A stretch of DNA of 64,000 nt from Desulfoscipio sp. XC116 (GTDB lineage Bacteria; Bacillota; Desulfotomaculia; Desulfotomaculales; Desulfallaceae), in the NCBI RefSeq assembly GCF_039851975.1, contig NZ_CP156660.1, forward strand, positions 3,105,035-3,169,034, given 5' to 3'. The notes under the pieces are model-generated. The model worked only from the letters and a program-made list of their open reading frames with translations, was not told where the DNA came from and made no database searches. A program made the translations under genes and the position numbers. How positions within the stretch are numbered: position 1 is the first letter of the stretch; each line of letters begins with the position of its first letter. Below are positions 46,444 through 56,017 of the stretch, piece after piece.

Positions 46444-46734
46444 TCATTTTCTTGGAAACTCAGTCTCTTTGGGGCTTCTACAATAAACCTTCAGTTCAGG
46501 CATTACGGAACCGTATTTTACATAGTTCTTTCTTGCTTGGGATAAAGACAATCCATGATTTTGGTCGCTTGGCTCCTTTTCCGACTGAATAAATAAATCA
46601 ATTTCCCAAAAGCAAACAGGGCAGATGTAAGCAAGAGCATCCCCACCGTTTGGAATCGTAATAAATCCGCAGCATGGGCAAGGCGCATTTCCTGCGACCT
46701 CTGTTTTTCTTTTTCTTCGGATAAATAGGAGCAA
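46444..46734 (-). CDS. CPCC-family cysteine-rich protein
   Basis: Contains APCPCCGFITIPNGG, YICPVCFWEID and NHGLSLSQARKNYVKYG, the PF14206 pattern of two CxxC knuckles. The N-terminus is doubtful: this frame starts at TTG after a stop, while a good RBS and ATG at 46772 lie in another frame, so a frameshift near residue 10-25 may have joined them. Family function is unknown; members occur beside toxin/immunity and defence genes. Confidence 0.7.
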   Translation of the reverse strand: MLLFIRRKRKTEVAGNAPCPCCGFITIPNGGDALAYICPVCFWEIDLFIQSEKEPSDQNHGLSLSQARKNYVKYGSVMPELKVYCRSPKETEFPRK

Positions 46735-46988
46735 TTGCTATCAGGGAGATATAATTTAAAGCGTTTTTCCATTTTACCTCATGCTCCTTGCTATACAAAC
46801 AATGGTAAATTTATAAATAGCAGTTTAGATTTCCATTATTAGCTTATATGGATAACTGGAAACTTAACGTTCTCTAAGACTTGGTATATTTAAACATAAT
46901 GAGCAGTTCATTTCATCCAGCAAAAGTTCAAAAATGTAAATTATTGCTTTTGAAATATTGAAGTATCGAACTTCAATTAACAATTCAT

Positions 46989-47843
46989 TTATTGTATAAG
47001 ATTAGTTAATACGCTTTCATTAATAGTACAATACGAACAGTATTTTTTTACCAATAGTTCGACAAATACTTTGGAACTTTCTGATATATCCGGTGCAAGC
47101 ATAATACTTATACTGTCAAAGCTTTCATCTCGAATTTTCAGGTCATAGTGGCTAAACGGAAGTGCGGCTTGCCCAGTCATAGTTCGCAATTGCAGTTTTG
47201 CCATCTCAGTATTTAGACCCTGCATGTGTTCCTGCATAAGTTTTGGTGCAGATATGGGTAAAAACATTAACCGATAACGCCATTCCTTTTGAAAATCCCA
47301 GTATTTGTTTTTATATATTCCTATGTCACTTAATGTGATAAAAAATTTATCATCAACAATTTTAAGTACTGTTGGCTTTAATAAACTATCGTCGTCAGTA
47401 TACTTTACTTCAAACAACTGGGTATTTATCGCATAATTCGTTAGAAAAAACTCTCCATTAAACACTTCAGATGTTGGAATAATTGTCCTCAAATTAGATT
47501 GTGTCGCCCCGTCCCCTACGAAAGTGCTATTGGTATACTTCGCCACCTCGCCTAATGTAGGGTGGTAGTCTACAAAAGGATTTATCGGAAGTTTTATTCT
47601 AACACCTCTTTGTTTAGGCGTATACATTCTCCACATTGGAATACTTTCTGCTTCCTCGGCAGTCCATGAACTCACAAAGACAAACCTGCCAAAATTCTGT
47701 TTATCTACAGACATTTGCTCTTGCAGGTCATCCATTTTATCTAAGGAATTCAAGCGAATTGTTTTGTTTTTCAAAATTAAAGCAAGAGAGTCAACATTAG
47801 TATAGTGATACAAATATTTAGGAATGTTTTGATTTTGATCCAT
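46989..47843 (-). CDS. DUF2971 protein
   Basis: 284 residues. KYLYHYTNVDSLALILKNKT, then IRLNSLDKMDDLQEQ and FVSSWTAEEAESIPMWRMY are the DUF2971 pattern. RBS AAAGGAG precedes the ATG. The family is widespread in variable regions and its biochemical role is unknown to me. It lies ~100 bp after the PIN-domain gene on the same strand. Confidence 0.85.
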   Translation of the reverse strand: MDQNQNIPKYLYHYTNVDSLALILKNKTIRLNSLDKMDDLQEQMSVDKQNFGRFVFVSSWTAEEAESIPMWRMYTPKQRGVRIKLPINPFVDYHPTLGEVAKYTNSTFVGDGATQSNLRTIIPTSEVFNGEFFLTNYAINTQLFEVKYTDDDSLLKPTVLKIVDDKFFITLSDIGIYKNKYWDFQKEWRYRLMFLPISAPKLMQEHMQGLNTEMAKLQLRTMTGQAALPFSHYDLKIRDESFDSISIMLAPDISESSKVFVELLVKKYCSYCTINESVLTNLIQ

Positions 47844-47946
47844 ATCAAAATCTCCTTTTATAGAGCGTTTGTAATGTGAATTTCGAACTGTTTATTTCTC
47901 ATTATACTATAATCTGAAACCTTTTGTAGATGGATGCTGGTATTAT

Positions 47947-49140
47947 CTAATCCTGCACACATTTACTACAAAAAACATTTCCACCGTCATTTTTAAACGT
48001 GATTTGACATCCACAAGTTGGGCATGTCATATAACCTATCCATTCTTCGTCGGGACCATTAAAGGAGATATCGTCAACCCGTTCGCTTTTAATCAATGTC
48101 TCCTCGTCAAGCGATAGGAGAAGCCTCCCATCTTCTACATCAATCTTATCTATATCTATTGTATCGTCGAATAGGCTCAATAAAATGCAAAAAGGAAAAC
48201 GCACCAAATGCTCCTCGTTGACTTCCCCAATATGCTGATAGGCATATTCATGATCTATGGTATCATAGACGGAATTTTCCTCATCAAAAAAAGTGTAACT
48301 AATATTGATATTACATTCAGCCTCCATCGAAACAACTGCCATTTCATTGTCAATTTCGTCAATAGTATCCAATCTGTATTTTATTGAATCGACGGCAATA
48401 ACCTGCGCATCATCAAATAAGTCTATATCTGGTGAAACAGCCGCATCAAATAAGACTTCTTCCAGCCGATTCACAATATATCGCATTCCGTTTTGCTCAT
48501 TGATATATTCTTTTATTTTAATATACTGATCAGCCTTAACCTTTGCATTCACTTTGTTTAGCATATCCTCTGTTGAAGTAAAAAGTAGAAAATTAATATC
48601 TCCTTCTAATGCCTTGCGAAAGCCTGTGTCATCACTAACCGCCCATATCGGTATTGATAAGGCTCGCTGGTAATCGCGTAGCGAATAAAGAATAATTGAA
48701 TCCTTAAATTCATCCTGTTTTTTTGTTTCAAATGGTGGACGCATGGCAAACAAATCAGATAGTACGTTTTCAACTTGAACAGCACCAGTGCCAATTATCG
48801 TGCAGTGCGTGTCCTCTAAAAAATCAGAGAACTGACTAAGTACCTTTTCAACCATCGTTTCAGTGGATAAAAAGGCCAAAAAACGGGAAAAATCAGGCTC
48901 ACTTCTTAAAGCAACAAGTCGCCGTTCTGACAGCAAGTGCTTGATTTTTCCGTAGCATTCTTCTAGGTCTTTCTTTATATGGGTCTCAACTTCCCTGCAA
49001 ACAACCGAACTGACAACTAGATCAATGAATCCTTCATCGCAATAACGTCTTATAGTGGCCAGTTTTCCATTTTGAAAATTATACGATGCCTTAAGGAATA
49101 TGTTTGTATCTAAAAAAACAGTAATTCTTTCATTCTGCAT
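47947..49140 (-). CDS. PIN-domain (DUF4935-type) protein with C-terminal zinc ribbon
   Basis: 397 residues. PIN domain ~5-200 with VFLDTNIFLKASY, VVSSVVCREVETHIKK, FKDSIILYSLRDYQ and IWAVSDDTGFRKA, supplying the acidic ribonuclease residues. The last ~25 residues form a Cys4 ribbon (CPTCGC ... FCSKCVQD). PIN proteins cleave RNA, as toxins or in RNA processing. Being large and lacking an adjacent small antitoxin gene argues for a defence or RNA-decay role over a VapC toxin. Confidence 0.8.
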   Translation of the reverse strand: MQNERITVFLDTNIFLKASYNFQNGKLATIRRYCDEGFIDLVVSSVVCREVETHIKKDLEECYGKIKHLLSERRLVALRSEPDFSRFLAFLSTETMVEKVLSQFSDFLEDTHCTIIGTGAVQVENVLSDLFAMRPPFETKKQDEFKDSIILYSLRDYQRALSIPIWAVSDDTGFRKALEGDINFLLFTSTEDMLNKVNAKVKADQYIKIKEYINEQNGMRYIVNRLEEVLFDAAVSPDIDLFDDAQVIAVDSIKYRLDTIDEIDNEMAVVSMEAECNINISYTFFDEENSVYDTIDHEYAYQHIGEVNEEHLVRFPFCILLSLFDDTIDIDKIDVEDGRLLLSLDEETLIKSERVDDISFNGPDEEWIGYMTCPTCGCQITFKNDGGNVFCSKCVQD

Positions 49141-49305
49141 AGTTGGGTCTCCTTTGCAAGGACATTACCGTCTTGGTTTATAAAAGGTTTGCGTTCTTTA
49201 CTTTCTGGCCATACCATCTACTATTTTGCAAACTTCCCATTATAGACATAATTGAATATATAAACTACCTGAAGTAAATTCTATCCTTGGCCGACAAAAA
49301 ACAAA

Positions 49306-49331
49306 TGCCAGCATTCACGAAGATGCTGGCA
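49306..49331. repeat. Hairpin repeat (family of 1598 and 50909)
   Basis: TGCCAGCAT (49306-49314) and ATGCTGGCA (49323-49331) are perfect complements; the following GTTGATAATGCG resembles GTTGATAGTGC after the copy at 50909. Confidence 0.6.
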
Positions 49332-49427
49332 CTAGTTGATAATGCGTTAATTCGCCAAATGATCCTAATTTCCTTCAAAAAAATACACTTTAAGAATACA
49401 GTTTTTTAAGAAATTGGTTGTGGGACT

Positions 49428-49645
49428 GATTTTCACTGGTCCAGTGGCATCGAAATGCCCTCCGACCTGGAGAATTACAAGCTGATAGTCCACTGCAGCG
49501 CCTGCCTGATTAATCGGTAGAAATATTATCCCGCATGATGGCCGCTAGTATCGATGGTCAATTACGGAGTAGCCTAAGTACTGGACATTTTGCGCAAAGC
49601 CCTGGAGCATTTTCCCGATGTGCCGGCGCTGCTGGATAATTAATT
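49428..49645 (+). pseudogene. hydF fragment 3
   Basis: Matches hydF ~6940-7167 with several stops and small deletions; the ligand region reads HCSACLI then a stop. The end GCGCTGCTGGATAATTAA is preserved. More decayed than fragment 2. Confidence 0.88.
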
Positions 49646-49780
49646 AGCCATACTTACGCCCCATCGCCGCCGTATCCCAGTACAATTAATGCTATCGCCT
49701 ACACGTTAGCTTAATATAATCCTGTTTATTTATGTTATAATTAAACAATATTCTTTACTATAACTAGAAAGGGGAATTGA

Positions 49781-49900
49781 AATGTATTTCTTCGACTTGT
49801 TTGAAAACGATCAACCCACTGTTCATTCCTAGGACGGGGATGAACAGTCAAGTTCTAAAACTGCCCCGTCTTAGAGATTTGTTTATAAAAATCTCATTAA
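49781..49900 (+). promoter_or_regulatory. Leader with short ORF and alternative hairpins before eamA
   Basis: A 16-codon ORF (ATG 49781, RBS AAAGGGG, MYFFDLFENDQPTVHS) ends in a hairpin (ACTGTTCATTCC / GGGATGAACAGT). GACGGGG within it can also pair with GCCCCGTC (~49862). The two structures are mutually exclusive, suggesting attenuation of the exporter gene. Confidence 0.4.
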
Positions 49901-49921
49901 ATATGGCGGAGGTAATAAATA

Positions 49922-50812
49922 GTGAGAAATACGCTATTCGGAGCAATATGTTTATCTTTAGCGGCTAGTATCTGGGGCGGCATGTATGTTGTTAGTAAAT
50001 ATGTACTTGATTTCATACCACCGGTTACGCTGGTCTGGCTGCGATATGTCATTGCGTTTGCTTTATTATACGCAATTCTAAAAATAGCACAGCGTAAAAC
50101 TAAAACAGCTGCCAAACTAGAAAAAAAAGATTGGCTGCTCTTAAGCTGGATTGGCTTTATCGGTTATTTTGTCTCTATCTCTTTCCAATTTATGGGCACC
50201 AAACTTTCCGATGCCCATACCGGTGCTCTGATCACATCGGCAACACCGGCCTTTATTGTTTTTTTTGGCCGGTTTGTCTTAAAAGAAGCCCTAACTGTAC
50301 GCAAGATTGTCTCGCTTGCAATAGCCACCACCGGTGTATTAATCGTTGTAGGTTGGAGTCCCAACCTGGGGAATTATTTTTGGGGCAGCGTCATTTTAGT
50401 AGGTGCTGCAATAACCTGGGCATTGCTGTCTGTATACGTTAAAGTGGCGTCCTACAAACATTCCTCTTTAACTATCACAACTTATGCCATTTTATTCGGC
50501 CTGCTCTTTACTACGCCATTCATGTTTTGGGAGCTTGCAGCGTATGACATTCAAGCTGTTAATTCTTTAACTGTCTTGGGAGTTCTTTATATAGGTATAG
50601 TATCAACTGCCGGCGCTTTCTTTTTATGGAATAAAGGACTGGAACTGATGGATGCCGGCATTGGCTCGCTGTTTTTCTTTTTCCAGCCGTTAGTCGGATC
50701 ATTTTTGGGGTGGTTACTGCTTAAGGAACATTTGGATCTAAATTTCTACATTGGCGGAACACTAATTTTGTTGGGAGTATTGATTGTAACCGTCCATAAG
50801 AAGAAAAGCTAA
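49922..50812 (+). CDS. EamA/DMT-family exporter
   Basis: 296 residues from GTG 49922 (GGAGG 9 nt upstream). Ten hydrophobic helices in two EamA repeats: SLAASIWGGMYVVSKYVLDF, VTLVWLRYVIAFALLYAIL, and in the second half GAAITWALLSVYVKVA and FFFQPLVGSFLGWLLLKEHL. Inner-membrane drug/metabolite transporter; substrate unknown. A good terminator follows and a possible attenuator precedes. A fragment of its 3' end recurs at 52704-52745. Confidence 0.9.
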   Translation: MRNTLFGAICLSLAASIWGGMYVVSKYVLDFIPPVTLVWLRYVIAFALLYAILKIAQRKTKTAAKLEKKDWLLLSWIGFIGYFVSISFQFMGTKLSDAHTGALITSATPAFIVFFGRFVLKEALTVRKIVSLAIATTGVLIVVGWSPNLGNYFWGSVILVGAAITWALLSVYVKVASYKHSSLTITTYAILFGLLFTTPFMFWELAAYDIQAVNSLTVLGVLYIGIVSTAGAFFLWNKGLELMDAGIGSLFFFFQPLVGSFLGWLLLKEHLDLNFYIGGTLILLGVLIVTVHKKKS

Positions 50813-50828
50813 AATTAAGATTCGTAAT

Positions 50829-50857
50829 AAAGACAGGAAAAATTCCTGTCTTTTTAC
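50829..50857 (+). terminator. eamA terminator
   Basis: AAAGACAGGAA / TTCCTGTCTTT, 11-bp perfect stem, 3-nt loop, T-run after. Confidence 0.92.
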
Positions 50858-50908
50858 TTTTAATTAGAACAATCGATGCCTCTGTGCATGGCTGACGCAA
50901 AAGAAATA

Positions 50909-50931
50909 GCCGGCATCTGCAAGGATGCTGA
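50909..50931. repeat. Hairpin repeat (third copy)
   Basis: AGCCGGCATC/GATGCTGACA in the context GACGCAAAAGAAAT...ACTGGTTGATAGTGC, shared in part with 1586-1620 and 49306-49345. Confidence 0.55.
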
Positions 50932-51047
50932 CACTGGTTGATAGTGCAAAGCCTGTGCAAAAACAATAAATTTATGTAAACTATTTTACTGCACCAAAAC
51001 TTATATACTTTTATGCTATAGTAAAAATGGCAGGGGGTAAGAACAAT

Positions 51048-51605
51048 TTGTCTAAGAAATTATTATGCTGCGCCATAATGCGTCACGAGTTGGAACATCT
51101 GCTGAGGGAACAAAATATAGATATTACTTATATCAACGCAGCTTTACACGTCGACCTGGATAAGCTGGCCCAATCTGTAACTAATAATTTGCGCGAAATA
51201 GCTGGAAACAATATCTCGCTGATTATAGGAAACCAATGTCACCCCGATATGGAGCAAATAGCGGAAGAGCACGGTGGACGGGTGATCAAGGCTAAAAGTT
51301 GTATCGAAATGCTTCTGGGAGAAAAAATGGCGGAGCTGGATGCGGAAGCCAAAACTTTTTACCTTACCAGCGGTTGGCTTAAAAACTGGCGCAATATCTT
51401 TATGGAAGGACTAGGTTGGGACGCTGTTGATGCAAGGCAAAATTTTGGTTATTACGATCGTATATTACTTTTGGATACTGGGATAGTACCTATCGATGAC
51501 ATGACTCTGCTTGAATTTTATGACTATGCCCAAGTACCCGTGGAAACTATGGCAGTGGACCTGGACAATTTGCGCAGACTATTAAAACAACTATTGAATG
51601 GGTGA
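51048..51605 (+). CDS. DUF1638 protein
   Basis: 185 residues from TTG 51048; the ATG at 51027 lies upstream of the RBS (AGGGGGT), so TTG is preferred. LLCCAIMRHELEHLLREQ, LIIGNQCHPDMEQIAEEHG and TFYLTSGWLKNWRNIF are the DUF1638 pattern (conserved Cys and TxGW). In anaerobes the family is seen near corrinoid and methyl-transfer genes; its biochemical role is unproven. It is 6 bp upstream of the Crp/Fnr regulator, so the two form an operon. Confidence 0.85.
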   Translation: MSKKLLCCAIMRHELEHLLREQNIDITYINAALHVDLDKLAQSVTNNLREIAGNNISLIIGNQCHPDMEQIAEEHGGRVIKAKSCIEMLLGEKMAELDAEAKTFYLTSGWLKNWRNIFMEGLGWDAVDARQNFGYYDRILLLDTGIVPIDDMTLLEFYDYAQVPVETMAVDLDNLRRLLKQLLNG

Positions 51606-51611
51606 AAAATT

Positions 51612-52298
51612 ATGTCTAAAATCAAGTGTATGAAAGAGTTAGCCCTGTTTGCCACTCTTAATTTTATCGAGCAGGAAAAAATCGGTGCGCTGGCCGGGAA
51701 AAAAGTCTACCGTAAAAATGAAATAATTTTTCGAGACGGGGAAATCGCACATACCATTTACCTGATCAAATACGGACGAATCAGGCTTTTCAAAGTTTCG
51801 GAAAGCGGCAAAGAAATTACCCTTGATATCCTTAAAGAAGATGATATTTTCGGTGAAAATACTTTTTTTGAAGAAAATGCCTGCCATTCTATGAATGCTC
51901 AGGCAATGGAAGACACCTTCATTTGCTCCTGCAATAAAGAACACTTCGCCATTTTACTGCAAAACCCGCAAACCGCCCTTAAGATAATCCAATTGTTGGG
52001 AGGCAAATTGAATAATTACACCGCTAAGGTTGCCGGCATTGCCTTTCAAGATGTAAAAGGCAGAATTTCGGCCATGCTGCTGAGATTAGCCGGTGAATAT
52101 GGAAAACCTTCTCCCGAAGGAACCGTTATCGATATCAACCTGACTCATCAGGATACAGCTTCACTGGTTAGCGCCTCGCGGGTCATGGTGACTAATGTTC
52201 TGGGCGACTTGAAGCAAGATGGGGCTATTACCACCAAGGGACACCAATTTATTCTTATAAACAGAGATAAACTTACTAATGCAATCGAAGCCGTGTAG
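51612..52298 (+). CDS. Crp/Fnr-family transcriptional regulator
   Basis: 228 residues. Cyclic-nucleotide-binding-like domain (~15-130: HTIYLIKYGRIRLFKVSESG, ILKEDDIFGENTFFEEN) and C-terminal HTH (~145-220: DTASLVSASRVMVTNVLGDL). The spaced Cys residues (ACHSM, ICSC) could bind haem or a cluster but do not match the Fnr pattern. Operon with DUF1638 before it and a small HTH-like gene after it. Confidence 0.9.
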   Translation: MSKIKCMKELALFATLNFIEQEKIGALAGKKVYRKNEIIFRDGEIAHTIYLIKYGRIRLFKVSESGKEITLDILKEDDIFGENTFFEENACHSMNAQAMEDTFICSCNKEHFAILLQNPQTALKIIQLLGGKLNNYTAKVAGIAFQDVKGRISAMLLRLAGEYGKPSPEGTVIDINLTHQDTASLVSASRVMVTNVLGDLKQDGAITTKGHQFILINRDKLTNAIEAV

Positions 52299-52308
52299 GG
52301 GCGGTGGC

Positions 52309-52620
52309 ATGATCAAAGAAAAATTTGATTACCCCAAGTTCAGCGCAGACCAAAAATAATTAGATGCCAAAATAAAAAAAATGGTCAGCCAGATAAATTT
52401 GATGCAGAATTTGTTATTTGAAGTCAAGGCTGACAGCCCTATCGGTAAAACAGTTAAAATACTTTTAAACCTGTTTATCTGCGAAGACAAGCCTGATGGC
52501 CTAACCGATATCTCTTGCTACAAACTCGCTGTCTGGACTGGTATCAGCCTTACAGAGCTGCATGAATCCCTTAGGTACTTACAACAACAAGGCATAATCT
52601 CATATGAACAAAAGTATTAA
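52309..52620 (+). pseudogene. Small HTH-like protein with in-frame TAA at codon 17
   Basis: ATG 52309 behind AGGGGCGG opens MIKEKFDYPKFSADQK, hits TAA at 52357-52359, then continues in the same frame (LDAKIKKMVSQINLMQN...) to 52620. The second part ends in a winged-helix-like ISLTELHESLRYLQQQGIIS. An ATG at 52381 has no RBS. Probably a recent nonsense mutation, or translation restarts downstream. Confidence 0.6.
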
Positions 52621-52703
52621 TCTTTAGTTGCCTATATTAACGGCAACTTTTATTTTTATTAAAAAATCATTAATTCTGTAAAGCAGTTTACTTATTTCAT
52701 TTA

Positions 52704-52745
52704 CTTGTAACCGTCCACAAAAAGAAAAGCAAAATTAGAATTTCC
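52704..52745 (+). pseudogene. eamA 3'-end fragment
   Basis: TTGTAACCGTCCACAAAAAG and following bases match 50787-50828 with few changes. Confidence 0.7.
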
Positions 52746-52767
52746 GTCGCAGTTTGAAATCCCGGCC

Positions 52768-53460
52768 TTATTTTACTTTCAGCGTCCGCAAATACGCCTT
52801 TGCTTCGTCACCGATCCGATAGCTCTCAATCGCTTTCTGGATAGTTTTGTTGTGCGTCCACTTCTCCAAACGCTGTTCCTGAATGTACGGCAAAGCCGCT
52901 TCGTACTGTTTGGCCAATGCCGTTGCAAAATACCAGGCGATCATCATGTTTACATAATATTCTTCCGACCGTATACACGCCACAAGCTCAGGCATCTCCG
53001 GCCGGAAACCGTCATCAAGATAAAAGCTCATCAGCATTCCAATCCCGAAGCGCACCGTATAGGTCCGGCCGGATATCAGCCAGACTTTGATTCTTTCATA
53101 GAGCTTGGGCAGGTGCTTTTTAAATATCTTCGGTGAAATCAGGTCACAGGTCGCCCAGTTATCTATATAGGGCAGGAATTCGTCAACGGCGGCAACAGCG
53201 GCATCATAATCCCTGATCGTTTCAATCAAGAAGCCGTGCAGGTTATTTTCTTCGTAATATGCGTGCGGCAGGATTTTGAGAAACTCCGAAGCCGCCGGGG
53301 TTTTAGAAAACTCCCGGGCGAGCTTCCGCAGATCCGGCGTACGAACGCCGATCACGGTTTCCGGATTCACCGTCGGCATAAGTTTGCACGCAAACTCTTT
53401 GTATTTCATATCCCGCAGCTCGAATAGCCGGCGCCGGATCTCTTCTTCTGTACTGCTCAT
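52768..53460 (-). CDS. AlkD-like DNA alkylation repair protein
   Basis: 230 residues from ATG 53460 (AAAGGAG 8 nt upstream). HEAT-like helical repeats: IGVRTPDLRKLAREFSK, DNWATCDLISPKIFKKHLP, TVRFGIGMLMSFYLDD and YVNMMIAWYFATALAKQY. The W in DNWATCD and the D in NWATCD match the AlkD family, which excises cationic alkylpurines. Stand-alone gene. Part of its coding sequence recurs, degraded, at 54705-54838. Confidence 0.85.
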   Translation of the reverse strand: MSSTEEEIRRRLFELRDMKYKEFACKLMPTVNPETVIGVRTPDLRKLAREFSKTPAASEFLKILPHAYYEENNLHGFLIETIRDYDAAVAAVDEFLPYIDNWATCDLISPKIFKKHLPKLYERIKVWLISGRTYTVRFGIGMLMSFYLDDGFRPEMPELVACIRSEEYYVNMMIAWYFATALAKQYEAALPYIQEQRLEKWTHNKTIQKAIESYRIGDEAKAYLRTLKVK

Positions 53461-53565
53461 ATCGTTTCTCCTTTTATCAGTCCACTTTATTCTCTGTGAT
53501 AACCAACTAAGCATATCTTTGCTTATCTTTTACATTCTCAGTACTTTTCCTTTGTAAGCCGGAGC

Positions 53566-53778
53566 TTAGTATAAAATTAATAAAAATCCTGCTAAAAGTA
53601 GTACAATTGCTATTGAATAAGGTGAGAAAGATACAAATTCAGTAAATATATATATGTATTTAGTTGTCTTGCGTTCATTTTTCATATATTTTTGGAAGTA
53701 ATCCTTATAAAGGTAATTGCTATACAGTACAATTATTAGTAAACCGGTTATTATTAATAATAAGCCAGCGATTTTCAT
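53566..53778 (-). CDS. Small two-helix membrane protein
   Basis: 70 residues: IAGLLLIITGLLIIVLYSNY, a charged loop, then YSIAIVLLLAGFLLILY. No family recognised; weak RBS. Confidence 0.45.
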   Translation of the reverse strand: MKIAGLLLIITGLLIIVLYSNYLYKDYFQKYMKNERKTTKYIYIFTEFVSFSPYSIAIVLLLAGFLLILY

Positions 53779-53825
53779 AAAATCATCTTCTTTACAATGT
53801 AAGTAATTATCTGTATCTTAACATG

Positions 53826-54058
53826 CAACGCGTGCATGGTTACCCGACGGGAGATGTTGTCCCGCATAAAGTGATTAATTAATAAAAACCTGCTATAATT
53901 TTTACAGCCGGCAAAAATATCACCTGTCCTAACAACGTTCCTATAATTTTAGTTGTAATGAATAAAACCATCAGGGCTTTGACATCCTCGTACGGTCATT
54001 TTTCCCTTAGCGCCTGATCCGTAATAATTACAGACTTTGGGTCAATGAATAAGGTCAG
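53826..54058. pseudogene. Composite fragment: hydF piece 4 joined to an amj 3' end
   Basis: 53832-53867 matches hydF 7009-7045 (CGTGCATG...CCCGCAT). From ~53868 to 54058 it matches the last ~190 bp of amj (41312-41502), including the stop, in the minus orientation. Both pieces are mutated. Confidence 0.85.
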
Positions 54059-54065
54059 TTTTGGG

Positions 54066-54557
54066 TTACCCTACTTTGAAAATCAAGCAAGTGCTCACCC
54101 CGTGAGCATATAATTCATCATTTCCGCCCTTTATGCGTCCTTCAACAGTGGCTAGTTTTCTTCCGATATGGATGGTCCTGGCCTCACAGCGCACCAGTTT
54201 ACTTTCAGCACTGACTGGTTTGATAAAATTCACTTTAACCTCAACCGTCGAACAGGTTATGTTCTGTGGAAGCGTTGTAAGCACCGCGGCGGTCATTGTA
54301 GTATCCAGCAGCGTGGAAAGAATTCCCCCATGAACGGTGGCAAAAGGATTATAGTGGTGCTCTCCAGGACGAAGTTCAAATACCGCAAAGCCATGGTCAA
54401 CTTCCTTGATCCGGTACCCGATCAGTTTTGCAACCGGTGGCGGGCTGATTTTACCATCCCTTATGGCCCTCAAATAATCCAATCCAGAAATGGATGACAC
54501 CGCATCCCTTTTGTTTATCTGAGGATCATCCCAGACGATGGTCCGCTTTCTTTCCAT
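54066..54557 (-). CDS. PaaI-family hotdog thioesterase
   Basis: 163 residues. HHYNPFATVHGGILSTLLDT is the hotdog catalytic region (HGG...D), followed by STVEVKVNFIKPVSAESKLV and ATVEGRIKG. Cytosolic acyl-CoA thioesterase; the acyl group is unknown. The 3' end abuts the amj fragment. Confidence 0.88.
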   Translation of the reverse strand: MERKRTIVWDDPQINKRDAVSSISGLDYLRAIRDGKISPPPVAKLIGYRIKEVDHGFAVFELRPGEHHYNPFATVHGGILSTLLDTTMTAAVLTTLPQNITCSTVEVKVNFIKPVSAESKLVRCEARTIHIGRKLATVEGRIKGGNDELYAHGVSTCLIFKVG

Positions 54558-54704
54558 ACCTCCTCACGCCTCCTCCCGAGTCATACAGATAGATTTTTTT
54601 ATCATACCAATTCCGGGAAATGGAATCAAATCCAGATAAGTGACCGAAGTAAGTTCCCGGTAAAATTATTCATTCGTCAAAATAGAGCTCACAACACGTT
54701 TAGG

Positions 54705-54838
54705 TCATGGTCAGGTTCACCGTCCGAAAATCATCATCGAGATAGAAGCTCAACAGCATTCAGATCCCGGAGTGCACCGTACCGGTCCAAGCAATGTCAG
54801 TCAGACTTTTATTTTTTCATAGAGCTTGGGCAGATAGG
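54705..54838 (-). pseudogene. Fragment of the alkD-like gene
   Basis: Matches 52990-53112 (e.g. CATAGAGCTTGGGCAG, CATCGAGATAGAAGCTCA versus CATCAAGATAAAAGCTCA) with indels and substitutions. No coding capacity. Confidence 0.8.
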
Positions 54839-54902
54839 TTTACTTATTTGAAAATTGATTCTTCCTACTTTAATTTTAACATAGAAAATTGTAAATGTAC
54901 CA

Positions 54903-55904
<1,002 letters not shown>

Positions 55905-56017
55905 AAGTATAATAACTTTTTATGTTCGGCATATCCTTGCCATCCTAATCTTAAGTTTATTTCTTGGCAAAAGATGCATTTTGTTAATTAAAGGACATAA
56001 AATGATTTTCTATGCTA

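Noticed and set aside
49845-49880. Guanidine-II (mini-ykkC) riboswitch before the EamA gene, suggested by an ACGG loop
   Set aside because: Only one hairpin has ACGG and the stem geometry does not fit; the second conserved hairpin is absent.
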